Source: Malurus cyaneus samueli
Taxonomy: Eukaryota > Chordata > Aves > Passeriformes > Maluridae
DNA: 64,000 nucleotides
NCBI GenBank assembly: GCA_009741485.1
Contig: CM019215.1
Coordinates: forward strand, 73,785,735 to 73,849,734
Reading direction: 5' to 3'
The notes below the pieces were generated by a model. It made no database searches. It saw only the letters and a list, made by a program, of their open reading frames with translations, and was not told the origin of the DNA. Position numbers and translations under genes: made by a program. Positions 49,031-61,060 of this stretch are shown piece by piece. Each line of letters begins with the position of its first letter. Position 1 is the first letter of the stretch.

Positions 49031-50724
49031 GTTGTTTCTGTGCTTAATGAGGCAGGAATTGATTTAGCAAAGATTCAGCCTTGTATTAAAGGGAAAGACT
49101 AATGAAATTTACTTCCTTCTTCCTTCTTGGTATGCCTTCAGCTCACATATCTTATTAGACCAATTAAATTTAAATAAAAAAAAAAAACAACCCTGGAATT
49201 TGTTTTAAGTGATTTTGATCTTGAAATGAATTATATGATGTCAGGTTTGGGTTCATTTGGTATAATTTCTATAGTAGTGTTGTACTTTTTATAATATGAG
49301 GCGCATGCCCAATAAATGAAAAATCAAACCACCCTGCACAGTTCAGTCCATATTTCACAAATGTAACTTCAGTTTTGAATTAAATATCCATTTCTTCTAC
49401 CCTCAGTTTATGTGTTTGTCTGGTTGTCGGGGTTGGCACTTGACACTGGAGTGCGACTTCTAAGAATTTTTATGTCTGCAGGGTGCAAGACTCATAACCT
49501 GTGAACTGTTCATAATTTTTTTTAATAGTGCAGCTTTTGACTACATGTTGCAAAATTAACTGTGATGTCACCTTGCCAAAGACTAATGCAGAAGTTCCAA
49601 GAGTGAATAAAGGAACTAAAATATTACTGGCTATGCAGTTATCCTTGGACAGCCTCCAGGCTGAAGATGTTTTTTCATTGTAAACTACTAGAGGTCTCAG
49701 TGTGAAACCATTTCTTTGGACCCACCACAGGGACCCCATGAGTGCCAAACCCAGAGGGGGAGGAAAATGATTGTCAAATACTCAAGGAAACCCAGCAAGT
49801 GTGGTCTCATCACCACATAAATCCCCACGTTAAGTCAGTTTTGCTGCATGGTTTCTCTGTTAAGGCCTCTCTTTAAAGCTCCAGTGTCAAAAATTTGAAG
49901 TCAAAACAAAAATGTATGAATGATTGCCATGGGCAAGTGGATTTTCAACTCTAAGTGCAAGTGCAGTACATCCTTGTTCAAATGGACGAATGCTTTATAA
50001 TTATTCTCATTGAAGAATAGCTGGTTTACTCCCAGTTATTCAGTGTGATGTAATAGCATGCATGTTGTATTTCAGTAGCTACTGACACTGAAATGTCATT
50101 GCTGCATGAAAGAGGAACAAATGATTGATGAAGTGGTTTTTGGTTTGTGGGCTACAAGGGTCAGAAGAACCTCTGAAACTCTGCCTGTATCTGCAATGTA
50201 AACAAAGCATTCCTCCCAAGGAATTGACTTAAAGATGATGAGTGGATATCTTACCAAGAAGTGCATACACACACCATCCCCAGGCCAATTTCAAACTGGT
50301 TTTTGGTAGTTCTGCCTCACTCTTAATGTGCCACCTATGATCATTCCAAAGCACCACTTTCTTTCACCAGGCAGGGAAGCGCAAGCATATTTGTAATCAT
50401 CCTTGCACCTTCCTAGAGCATTCCCTGGAGTCATGCTCTGGAAGATATAGGATACATGTTTGAATGCATTCTTCTAAATAAAATAGAATTTTAACGCATT
50501 TCCCCCCTCCTCTTATCTCTGCCCTTAGGAACGGTAATTTTTTTCAGTGTATCATTCTGAAGTGTTATGTGTATTCTGTGCCTAGAACTAAATGCATCAA
50601 TCTTTCAGGCTGGGCATTAGTATTGAATCTTGGGATGAAAGTGTGCATACAGGAAACTCTTCACTTGCTGTATAATTTTCTCATTTCTTCCTGCTTTCTT
50701 CAGGTCTTTCTCATTTATCCTGGG

Positions 50725-50738
50725 AAAAAAAAAAAAAA
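50725..50738. repeat. Poly-A tract, 14 A
   Basis: Run of 14 A on the + strand, with no recognisable transcript copy upstream. Confidence 0.9.
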
Positions 50739-53700
50739 GGAAAACCTGTTATGACAGCAGCAGTTAGCTTAAAAATAGTATTTGCAAGCAGGTTTGAGTG
50801 ATGCCATGCTCTTTTACTGTTTTCAGCTACACTTTCTCCAGTGTGGCGTGGGAGTGACTTTGCAGGAGCAGGGAAAAGAGGGATAATGAATGCTATGTTA
50901 AAGTCCTTGCTAATTATGCGATGACCTCTTCATTGGGGAGAGAATTTTACTTGCCTAAAAATCAATACAAGTATGTTGCAGTGAAGAGAATATGGTGTGG
51001 TATCTCCCAAAATATCTGCTGAGTCCTGTTGTAGGAAAGCTGAGGTAAAAAAGCACTCAGGCACTGGTATTTCTTAGTGCAAGATCTTTTCAAACTGACC
51101 CAAAAGTGAAGAAACCATCCATGGTAAAAGCTGTAAGACTGCTAATACAGTAGGAAGAACAGAAGCACTCAATGTGTTTGAAAAGGGGAGAACAGAGGGA
51201 GATTCTGTGGTACCTGGCAGCCTCCTATTTTCCTCTTGAAATGAAAAAATGGGAAACCTGGTAGGCTGGTGCGGACAGCTTGTTGGTGCAACTTGGACGT
51301 GGAGTGTTTTGCCCTAATATTTAAAAACCTCCTACTTCCCATCCCCTACCCCAACCTACCCTGCTAAGAAAAACACCAAAACCTCAACGCCATAGTGTGA
51401 TGAGACACTGCTGTGACCATAACTGTGTAACTCCTTGCTTAGACACCTGCCTGCTGGTTTGGGACAGCAACACCGTGGTCTCCTGATGTGAAAACTTTAC
51501 ATTTTGCTGTCCAGGTCCATGGAAGCCTTTTGGTGACTCTCAGACAGGGCTTGTATATTCCTTGCTCTTTAACTGTACCACAGGATACTTTGGTGAAGCC
51601 CCACTTTCTGCTTCTCTTCTCCTAAATACCCCCTTCCCTGGCAGTCTGGAAACTTCCCTTGTCCAAGATATTGGACCATAAAATTCTCATACACCACTCA
51701 TAGATTTAGGAAACAGCTTCTGAAGCTCCTGAGTCTTCCAAAGTAGAGCGCCCCAACTAATCATCAGTGTGTAACCAGTTGTGTTTGAAGCAGCAGCAAA
51801 GTGGCTGGCACAAGTGACCTTTAATAAGAGTTTGCCAGATCTTCAATGATGAGGGAATGGGTCTGATGCCGATAATCATTAGCTGGTGAGGATCTGCTTA
51901 AAGCCCTGAACAGAACCAAGAACAGATGTTCTTGTTGGCCTGTACAATGCCTGGTGGGATGCTGCATCCTCCTGTGCCAGGAGCCAGCCTAAACAGACAC
52001 AGCGATTCAGTGGAGGTCCTGAGGAGGTTCAGTTGCATTTAGGCTCCCAAGATCAATTAAGGGTGCCTTACTAGCCAAAAAGTAAGCTCATGAACATAGT
52101 ACAAAGAGATACGGTAGGGTTCAGCAACTGGAAACTGAAGCTGTACAACTGCAGGCTGAAAAGACTCTCTTTGGTGGTGGAAGAAATTAACCTTTGGAAA
52201 AAGTGATGAAAGGATACTGGTGACTTCCATACCAACAGAGCTGCTCATTCAAGGCTGCTCGTCTTTCGACAGGATTTTTCTGATTTTCTAGAATAAGCCT
52301 TATGACCCATACTTAGACATTTTGTTGGACTGGCCATTTCTGGGCTTGATGCATGAACACTAATGTCTCAAGTCTCTGCTCAGCAGATCAGCTTCTGCTC
52401 TGCTTTTGATTCTGTAATGTTGCTCATGGCCCCTGAGCACGGTGCTGATGGAGAAAATTGGCCTACCATTTCTAAAATTTATGATACTGGTTGAATTTTG
52501 AACTGACATTTGACATTCCAAAAGTGAAATTTGGAAAGATGTACTTTTTTTCTACAACATAGGTTCTATATTTGTTGGCTTCAAACACGATTGGAGGCAA
52601 GCTACTGAAGCCAATGCTTTCCTGTGTAATTTTTGATGAGGAAAATGATGACAGTCTTAGAAGCTGGGGTCAGGATATCATATGTTTTTGAAGACCTCCA
52701 ATTAGTAAAACAGTAAAAAATGCTCTAAAAAGAGAAAACTTGGACAGTGAAAGATTTTTTTTTTTTGGCAACACCAGGGATTTAAAACAAATGATTTAGC
52801 AATAAACCTATGCAAGGGGTTAGCATTGGGTTTTTTGCAGCTGAGAGGATGGTTCCTTTGTCCCTGTTGGAGATCTTACCTTCTTTTCCATTTCCCTCCT
52901 ACTCTTCCAACTCACACACACCTTTGCTTGGTTTTACTGGCACTTATCCAGAAACCAGTTTGTGTAATGCTGAGCAAAAGCACTTCTTGCAGAAGATAGC
53001 TGAAGGTGTGGCTGCTGTCATCTGCATTATTGAAATCTGTTTTCAGTCTTTCTCTGCTACAGCAGACATCCCTGTTATGACAAAGATGGATGGGAATAAG
53101 TAAGAAACAACATTTTGAAAATGGATATTTATTATGTACAAGTGGCAATAATTGTGTTCTCTGGCCTCCAGCATTTCGCAAAAATTATGCAATAGAAAAG
53201 TAGAAGCAGTCTTCTTGAAACTGCTGGGCTGTGATACTTTCAGTGGAAAATCTAGAAGTGGTTTAGCCTTGAAAAGTATTAAAAGCTGAAAGCAGAACTG
53301 ATGGAAATCAAGATTAACCTTGCAGTTTGGCTAGCCTAAATTTGTAATACTAGTGAATTTTTTAATAATCATTCTTAAACTAAATGGAGCCCCTGCATTA
53401 TCTGTGGGTAAGTGCTTTTCTTTCTTCTGAAACATAATTTTAGACTGGACGGAGTTGAAGTTGGCATCATTCCCTGTGCTCCCCATGATATCAAAGTGCA
53501 CCATATATTTTAACTTTTTAGTAGCTTCTGCCAATGCAAACATAAGTTATAATTAATAGTCTCAGCAGTTTTTCTGCCAAGGGTTCCTGGCCACAATTCT
53601 TAGTTTGTTTTATGCTGCAGATGCATACCTCTGAACCTTGTTAACAACTTTTTTTCCCTGCCAATGATTAAAGGTACTGCTGGCCAAAGAATCCCTACTC

Positions 53701-53718
53701 AAAAAAAAAAAAAAAAAA
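53701..53718. repeat. Poly-A tract, 18 A
   Basis: Run of 18 A followed by CCC and 7 A. It is the only A run of 15 or more on the + strand in the window. No processed pseudogene body is recognised upstream. Confidence 0.95.
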
Positions 53719-55673
53719 CCCAAAAAAACATCATGTCTATGAAAGAGTTAATTTGATCCAGAGAAAATATTTTTGAGATAGCAAAACAGAAGCTAAGGAC
53801 AAAAAAAAGGAGCTAAGATCCTTGCTGAGGTTAAAACACCATCTCACATATCAGTCAATTAATTTTTCTAAAATAATTTTGTCTGTAGAGTTGTATTGCT
53901 GGCGGAGTGTGTTCTGATGCTGAAAAATGACCCTACACAACAAACATATGGGTTAGCAGGTTGAGGTCTTATCTCTTTGCTCTCAGGACCATCATGTAAT
54001 TAATTGCCCTAATAATCTTAGCCCCATAAGACTAGTAAAATCTCTTCCATGGTGATATGTTACCTTTCAATTATTCAAGTACATATGTGTTTCTTAATAT
54101 ATTATTTGATTTCTGACTGTAGAAGTAGTTTGAGAAGTGCAACTCTAGCACAGAACCTATAGGAAAAGGTAATTTTTCTTGCCAAAAAATAGGTCTAGTC
54201 TCCCTGGATTTTTTTTTCGTTCTCTATTTGTGGGGTTGGACCACACAGTAGGGTTTTATATTATTGACAACTGAATTGGCTGATGAACTTTTGCTGAATT
54301 TGATGTTAGACAAGTGTTTTCATATCCTGCAGAAATGTTTAATTTTTCCCCCTGCATTGCCTTCATGGTAGTCTTGCTAGCGTAACATAAGCTGGATATT
54401 GGTGTGGCAAGGCTCTAATGTCTCGTTCAGCTCTTTGCTTTTCTTCCAAAAGATCTTCTGTTCTGCTTATACCATTTTTTGTGACTGAGCCTCCTGTGGC
54501 AGGCACGGTGTGGGTGGTTCAGACACTGTATCTGGTCAGATGCTGTTTACGTAGGGCATCTGATTAATGAGCATGTCTGAGTGGGATTAATTCTGTAATA
54601 AGCCCCTTGGACAGACACCAATCTATGGAATGGATTCAGGCCATCTTATTCTGTCATCCTATTGTGCAGTGCTTAATGACTGAGCCGAGTGAAATTTCAA
54701 ATGGAAACCTCAGAGTTTCCTATCTGTAACTGATGTCTTTTCTAATATTGTCTTTCTATACTTTCTCTACTTTTTCAGAACAATATTGAAGAGAGCTGAT
54801 TAAATGTTTCAGTGCTATTTATTTAGTGCAGCATATTGTGGGTATTTGAGATGTCCCAGCAGAAGGTGCCTAAATGTGTCTGAAATTTAGCTTTGTCTCA
54901 TTTTTAAACATGAATCTCCTCCTTCTGTCGTGTCTTTCTTTGTTCACCTGGTAACACACTACTTTTATAGTATCTAAATTTTCCTCATACACGTTTCATA
55001 TTTATTATACGCCCCTATACTATGTCAGCCTTATCAAAAGAAGATCTGAAAAGGTCATATTATTCAGGAATCCCTCTTTGCTTTGGTCTTTTAATAAATT
55101 CTGTAATAGGCTTAGCTCTAAGGGAGGATGATGTTTCCTATTTTTAGAAACACTGCTATATTTGATGAGTCATAGAGCTGTTGTAGGTTTTTCTTCAACT
55201 CTTGCATTTAAAGGGAAAAAAAAATCTTCATAGAAGTAAACTTTCCAGATTAGAGTTCGTTAGATGCTCTAAACTGAACTTCTGTTGTCAGGACAAGTTT
55301 GCATCCAACCTGAATCTCAGAAGTAATTTTTGCTGTGTCAGGGATGTTGGTTTGAGTGCTTGGCAAGATAGCCTGAGGGTCAGTGACTTGTTCTTGTCAC
55401 TGCCATGAAGCTGGTACAATTACAATAACAGGAGTCTCTTGTTTAACAGCCAAATGGAGTGTGGATTAAACAAACATTCCTAATTTGCTCACTTTGTGAT
55501 ACCGAGTGGACCACCCACACTGCTATGACAGTTCCATCAGCAAGGCATTCCCTTAGTTCTGAGAAGTAAAAGATGAGCTGTGGAACAACAGGCAGCTGTA
55601 AAGACATGGTTTGAAAACGATTGTTGATCTTGGTCTGTTACGATTTGTAAAGCGTGAGGATAGTGATTGCTTG

Positions 55674-55779
55674 CAACTTTGGCAACATTCTTTCCATGCT
55701 CTTACTCACCACTGGACTTGCCCCAGCAACTTTGGCAACATTCTTTCCATGCTCTTACTCACCACTGGACTTGCCCCAG
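55674..55779. repeat. 53 bp exact tandem duplication
   Basis: The unit at 55674-55726 is repeated without any mismatch at 55727-55779 (CAACTTTGGCAACATTC ... GGACTTGCCCCAG). The unit is 53 bp, not a multiple of three, so a 60-codon frame across it changes reading frame between copies and is not a coding repeat. Perfect identity points to a recent duplication or a copy-number variable minisatellite seed. A 7 bp GAATTGA doublet follows directly at about 55783-55796. Confidence 0.97.
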
Positions 55780-55796
55780 CAGAGAATTGAGAATTG

Positions 55797-57281
55797 ATGG
55801 GATTAGAGGGGCTGGAGCTTTCAATGCAAAGTTTGACATCGTATTTTAGCATGGTTGTGCTGGCTCAGGTGCAATTGCAGTAAAACAGGTACTCTGAGAC
55901 AATGAAGGGAACCTGCATCGAAACCTGAACCTTCCAGGAGGAAGATAAATCCCTCTATGTTGCAGGGTATTTCCAAGTGTGGGAATGGTGGTGGTGAATA
56001 ATTTTGTGTGGGTCCAGTTTATTATTTTTTTTCTTTAAGAATATGTATCTTCTTTTAAGCAGGAATTAAAGTCAATATTGCTGCAAATAGAGCTGTTAGT
56101 ACTAACAGCTAGACATGAGTGTAACCTGTGGGAGGACAGCAGGGTGTAGGTTACCAGCTAGGGATAAATTAGGCTTAAAAACAGAACTAGATAAGAAATC
56201 TTGATGGAATAATGGAGAAGTTCCTGCTCCTAGTTATCCTCAAATGGATCCTACCTCGAGGGGTCTTGAATTGCTGCAGGAAGAGCCTCTGCTGTGAGGA
56301 TTCCTGGGAGTTGAGCCTTCCCCAGTGAAGGCTTTCAGGTGGTATTTCTTTGCCTCTGAGGCAGCTGTGGAAGATACATCAGAACTGCTGAGCAGCAGAA
56401 CAGAAAGTCCTCCTGTTAGTATCAAGAACAAGTGAAAAAGAAACTGCTTATTTTTCCTATTATCTTTTGATTAATAAAAAGCAGGTTTTGGAGATCTTGA
56501 CAGCTGTTCATTTCTAGAATATTATTTTGATCAAATAAGAGTAAGAAATAAGGGGTTTTTTTTTGTCTTCCTTGTTCGGGGAATAGGAAAAAAAAAGTAA
56601 TGAGAGAGAGCAAACGCATTGACTTGCATTGTAAAACACTGAAACCACTTAGAACTATAAGCGTTCTGTTTTCCCCCAACTTCTTGCTATAATTTTTTTC
56701 CAGTTTAGTGGCTTACCTACAAACATGCTTCCAGCAGGACTATGAAACTCTGAGGCAGGAGAGCTGGCAACCAGAATTGTATGTAGAGAAGGCTGTGTTG
56801 GTATGTTTGTGTAGAAGAACTGAGGGGACATGCTATGCTGTGAAAAGTTAAACTGGAAAATCAAAACCTGACCGTCTTTAAATAGAATCTATTTGCTCTC
56901 TGCAAGAGCTCACCAGATTTCATAGGTGGACAGTGGCATCTTTTTGCTTGTGTTCATTGCTGTAGTTTGTCATCCAGCAAAAGCTGATGTGATCCACACT
57001 CTGCTCAGTATCACAGCAGCTTTCTACTAAACCACAGTGGAAGAAACCACTTTTAAAATCTCTCAAATATCTCTTGCACTTGCTGATGTGTATAAACCTA
57101 AACTGTGTTCTTGAAAGCTTCAATCTGCAGCAGACATTACACCAGAAAAGTTCGCAACAAGACAATCACTTTCTCACCCACAAGTTAGTACCTGTGTGGA
57201 AAATATTTTTTGCTACAAAATTTATTATAAAATTAACATTTAACCAAATAACTAATAACACTTGGCTTCTCTTTCCAATGC
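55797..57281. other. Non-coding unique-looking DNA
   Basis: No gene or dispersed repeat recognised. It contains the 20 bp palindrome at 56091-56110. Confidence 0.6.
56091..56110. other. 20 bp perfect palindrome
   Basis: AGCTGTTAGTACTAACAGCT is fully self-complementary over 20 bases. It lies in unique non-coding DNA with no repeat around it. It is the longest perfect zero-spacer palindrome I noticed in the window. Confidence 0.6.
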
Positions 57282-57360
57282 AGAATCACAGAATTAGTTG
57301 CCTTTAAAAAAAAAATCTCTGTAGGTCACCTGGTCCAATCCCCTGCCTAGCACAGGGTAA
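57282..57360 (-). mobile_element. CR1 LINE 3' end remnant
   Basis: On the + strand: CAGAATCACAGAATTAG, a short A-rich insertion, TCTGTAGGTCACCTGGTCC, AATCCCCTGCCTAGCACAGG. This is a diverged reverse complement of the last ~80 bp of a CR1 (type GGACCTCTGGAGATCATCTGGTCCAACCCCC). It points the same way as the SINE that follows at once. Confidence 0.7.
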
Positions 57361-57361
57361 A

Positions 57362-57501
57362 CTCACAGAATCACTAGAGATTCTAAAATGGAAGGGACCC
57401 ACAAGGATCATTGAATCCAACTCTTACATGAATGGCCTGTACAGGGATTAAATCCACAACCTTGGTGTTATTAGCACCATGCCCTAACCAGCTGAGCTAG
57501 A
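57362..57501 (-). mobile_element. tRNA-Ile-derived SINE with CR1-like tail (TguSINE1 type)
   Basis: Read on the minus strand, 57501-57433 follows tRNA-Ile. The A-box-like TAGCTCAGCTGG comes first, then GTTAGGGCATGGTGCTAATAAC with an AAT anticodon (57472-57470), ACCAAGGTTGTGG, a worn B box GGATTTAATCC (consensus GGTTCGANTCC) and CTGTACAGGCCA. The acceptor 5' strand is missing, so it is not a functional tRNA. The tail (57432-57362) reads GAGTTGGATTCAATGATCC, GTGGGTCCCTTCCAT and AATCTCTAGTGATTCTGTGAG, like a CR1 3' end, which allows retroposition by the CR1 reverse transcriptase. tRNA-Ile/CR1 SINEs of this build are known from passerine birds. Confidence 0.9.
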
Positions 57502-60500
57502 TGGAGATGATGAATTACTTTCAAGCTCTTTCTGAAGCCAGTATATGGAAAAGATTGCAAGCCTTATGTTGGAAAGCTTTTGTTTGTTCCTTCTCGAGTA
57601 TGGGATCTTACTGTGAATTTGGAAAGGCATACCTCTGACTCTGCTGCTCTGAAAGAGGGGAGACCCTGCCAGTCTCTTTGAAGCTGCTTTTCACAATGTC
57701 AAGTAGTTGGCAGGGCGTGGCAAGTTGAAAAAAAAATTAAAAGCCCATAGAAAATTGTTAAATTAAAGTAAGAGCTCCACTAATTATGTCTGAGGCTACA
57801 CAGAGGGAGCCTGACACTGGATACATTTTTCAAACTGTTGGAAGGGAAAATAATTACAGTCCCAGTCACCAGTTGAGGTAATTTATTTAAAGGGAAGCTG
57901 TGCTATGGTGCTCCATGGTTTATATGGCTGGGTATGCTTTACGTAGCTGGACTTGTAATGTGATATTTATTATGTTCTTAAAAGGAGACCATACTCCAAA
58001 GTGGTAAAATTAAAATTCTCTTGCGGGAGGTGGTATCACTCTTCTCTGAAAGCAAGTAGTCTGACTTCTTCTGCTCCCATGCATCCTGGTGGCATTTTGA
58101 AAGCTGTTCTGTTCAATAATATGGGTATGGCATACGAGTTCCTCTTTTGGTCTAATAATGTGAAAGGCAGAACAAAACATGGTTTGCTGTAAGTGCTGCA
58201 GCTTGTGGAACAGTACAGACAGAATGATGAGCTGCTCTTATTTTTGTGCAACAGGCAAATTCATCCTGTAATAACAGCAAGCAGCGAGTGAACCTGCCTT
58301 TACCTGTGGACTAATAATCTTTGCTGTCTTTTTTTATTTAGGTCTCTCAGTCTTGGGATGAATTGCAACACAGATGAAGCAGCCAGCTGTAGTTACATTG
58401 ATCTTTGGTAAAGGAAGCAGTTTGAGGCAAACCATTTATTTTTGCTTGCCATGTTCTGCAATTATAAAGCTTAGGCAGCGCTATCAGTTTAAGTAAACTG
58501 GTGCACATTTTTTGGAATATAATGAAGATTGGTTTCTAGTTTGCTTGTGTGAGAAGTCTTGATGGAAGGAGCTACTTCAAACTCACCATTTGTACTGGAA
58601 TTGGAATGTATCGGGATTATGGGTAACATTTGAACTGCAAAGAGCAACTACAGACATTGTGTTTGTTACCATGGCCTCAACTGCTGGAGTCACAGAGCTG
58701 TCAGAACTCTTCAGGGAAAGCCCATGGAAAGACAAGAACAGGGCAGGAGTATCCTCTCCGCTGTCACAACTTCCTTCTAGCAATGATCTCACAGTTGAGA
58801 TGTTTGTGGCTTTGTATAGGGCTAGTGAATATTAGCTATTGCAAGATCTTTACTGAAGATGAGACAGAAGGATCCTGCAAAGTAGGATATCACTTCAGTA
58901 GTAGACCTTAAATAAGCATTTTGGAGTGAAAAACATGTTCCCATGTATTTCAGGCTTGGCTTTCAGTTCCTCATCTCTTATTTGGGAAGGTGAATTTTGA
59001 AATAGAGAATTTGCTGACAGTAATAAAATACAATTTTTATCTATTGTGTCGTTTTAGAGGATATATGAAAAGGTTCTGACTTCTCAGCAGCTCAAAGGTG
59101 TGTTTGTTTTGGTAGCAATTTGCTCACAGTGTTTTATGATGGTGCAGTGACAGAAATTGGTTGGTCTATCAGTAAAAACCTTTTAGGACTGAGATCATAT
59201 TCCATCGGCTGACTTGCATCAAATTAAAATGTTAATTTATGTTTTTTGGAAAAGCGCATGAAGCCAAAATTTCTACTTACAACATCTGGAGAGAATATTT
59301 ACTGCACATGGTTCAATCCATTCATTTACTGGGATAGAGCTCATAGAGAGGAAAGGAAGAGAAGGTTGAAGGCAGCAATAGGAACATTTAGTTTCCTCTC
59401 TGAACTTCCTCTTCACTGTTAAAGAAGTTTGACATTTCAGCGTACAGCTATTTAAATTATTCCCAGAGTTTTAACATCTGTATCACCAAACCAGCTCATG
59501 TGATTGGAGCAAAGAGGCTGAACAAAAATACCTGATGCAACTCTGTAGTGTTTATTTAACACAATCTGTTACTGGCAGATGGGGAGAAATTTATAGAAAG
59601 CTCTGTATTCACTGCATATCTTTGTTGTGACTATTGGACAATGTTCTTGCTTAGAGTAATAGACAGTAATATGAGAAACTAATTAAAAAGTTGTTTACTG
59701 GTTGTTGTCCAGTGCAGGTGGTTTAAAATTATTGTGGGAAGTGAGGGGGCGAAATTGAAGCGTTCCCGTTTTGTTATAAAAGGCTTCTTCGGTTGTTCAT
59801 ATTTTTAAAGCACTTACTGCCATTCAATTTCATCATAAATGGTTCAGCAGGTGGCTTCTTTCTGCAAAATGGACCTGATATGGGCTGTTAATGATTGCAG
59901 AAAAACACATTTTAATAAAAGTAAAACATTAGGATAACTTTACTTTTAATAGAAGTAAAATATTAGGGACTTGAAGAATCAAGCCTTGAAGCTACCAACC
60001 CCGATATAAAAGTCTAAACTATCTTATTGAATGTTCCTGTAGAAGGAACTTTCCTGCGGTAAAATGCAACTGTAGAAGCATAGCTGGAAAACAGGGCTTA
60101 ATATACACAGACAGTTATCCAGATGGAATGGAAAGATTTATTTATCACTTCATAAATGTATCAGATTTTAAACATATATGTTACATTATCTACACTTGTG
60201 ATAGCTCTGTGCTGATGTATCTGGGGATGGAAGCTCCTAATTCATCAGAGGTGTTTGAGAGGTCCTCAGCTGCCATGGCAGGTATGAGACTCCTGGGAAA
60301 GGGAAGATTTTTCTTGCCTCATTTTTTTTGTACACTTTAGGGGATAGAAAGCATTTCCTTTCCCTTTGATAAATCTCTTTAAGTATTACAGAGTAAGAAA
60401 ATGAAATATGAAAAGGAGAAATGAACATAACATCAGGATAAATTCTTTGTAACTAGGCATTCAAGTTCATAGTTTTTGTGTTTTGGTTTTTTTTGGCTTT

Positions 60501-60783
60501 TTTTTTGGGGGGTGGATTTCCTTTGGTTTGGGGGGTTATATTTGTTTTTCTGCTACAAAACTGGACACATTATTCTAGATATGCTCTTAAAATAGAAAAC
60601 AGAAGGGAATAAACAATTCCATTAACATGCTAGCATGCGTTATGGTATGCAGGTGATTTTCTTTCCTGCAAGAAAGGCACAGTATGACTGTTTGTAACTT
60701 GCTACCAACACACCCAGATTCTCTCTGCATAGCTACTCTCTAGCTTATCAGCCCTTGGCCTGTAAGGTCATGTGGGGTTATTC
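57502..60783. other. Non-coding unique-looking DNA
   Basis: No supported gene. Frames at 58590-58835 and 58630-58911 overlap in different frames and have no motif. A T/G low-complexity patch lies at about 60477-60550. Confidence 0.6.
59910..59968. repeat. Imperfect 25 bp direct duplication (34 bp period)
   Basis: TTTTAATAAAAGTAAAACATTAGGA (59910-59934) recurs at 59944-59968 with three substitutions. It looks like an older local duplication. Confidence 0.75.
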
Positions 60784-61060
60784 CATCCCAGGTGCAGGGC
60801 TTGCTGCTTGCATCTGTTGAACTTCTCAAGCTTCCTTGTCAGCTCATTTCTCAGGCTTGTACAGGCTCCTGCCCAGCAACCTGCTCCAGTGTAGAGTGAT
60901 CCCCATTTGGAATCTTATTAGTGAGAGTGAACTCTGTCTCCATCCTGATCATTAATACTGGCACCAAGCACTATGGACCATGTCATCATTCTCTGAGGGG
61001 TGTCCCTGCCACGCAGCCGCCTATTGGACGTTGGTCTGTAGTCCCATCAGGAGCTGGAGT
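60784..61060 (-). mobile_element. Old CR1 LINE reverse-transcriptase fragment, strongly diverged
   Basis: On the + strand: CCCAGGTGCAGGGCTTGC, TTGTTGAAC-like CTGTTGAACTTCTC, GTCAGCTCATTTCTCAGG, CTTGTACAGGCTCC, then GAGAGTGAACTCTGTCTCC, ATCCTGATCATTAATACTGG, a GGGGTGTCCC block and GCCGCCTATTGGACG. The order matches the reverse complement of CR1 ORF2 from the FNKxKCxVLHLG segment back through LxRLExWA and the FADDT-upstream region to the SGVPQG block. The piece coding for the catalytic FADD itself has been deleted or eroded. It has no open frame and its edges are approximate. Confidence 0.65.

Larger units (their letters stand above)
46574..55673. other. Non-coding unique-looking DNA, 9 kb
   Basis: No supported gene or dispersed repeat. 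Open frames are 60-100 codons and without motifs. It contains the homopolymer tracts listed separately and an AT-rich patch at about 48270-48330 with three ATAGTTG units. Confidence 0.6.

Noticed and set aside
53701..53718. Poly-A tail of a processed pseudogene
   Set aside because: No spliced-transcript-like sequence, poly-A signal at the right distance or target duplication was recognised upstream.
57433..57501. tRNA-Ile gene
   Set aside because: The acceptor 5' strand is missing, the B box is mutated at three positions, and a CR1-like tail follows. It is a SINE, not a working tRNA.
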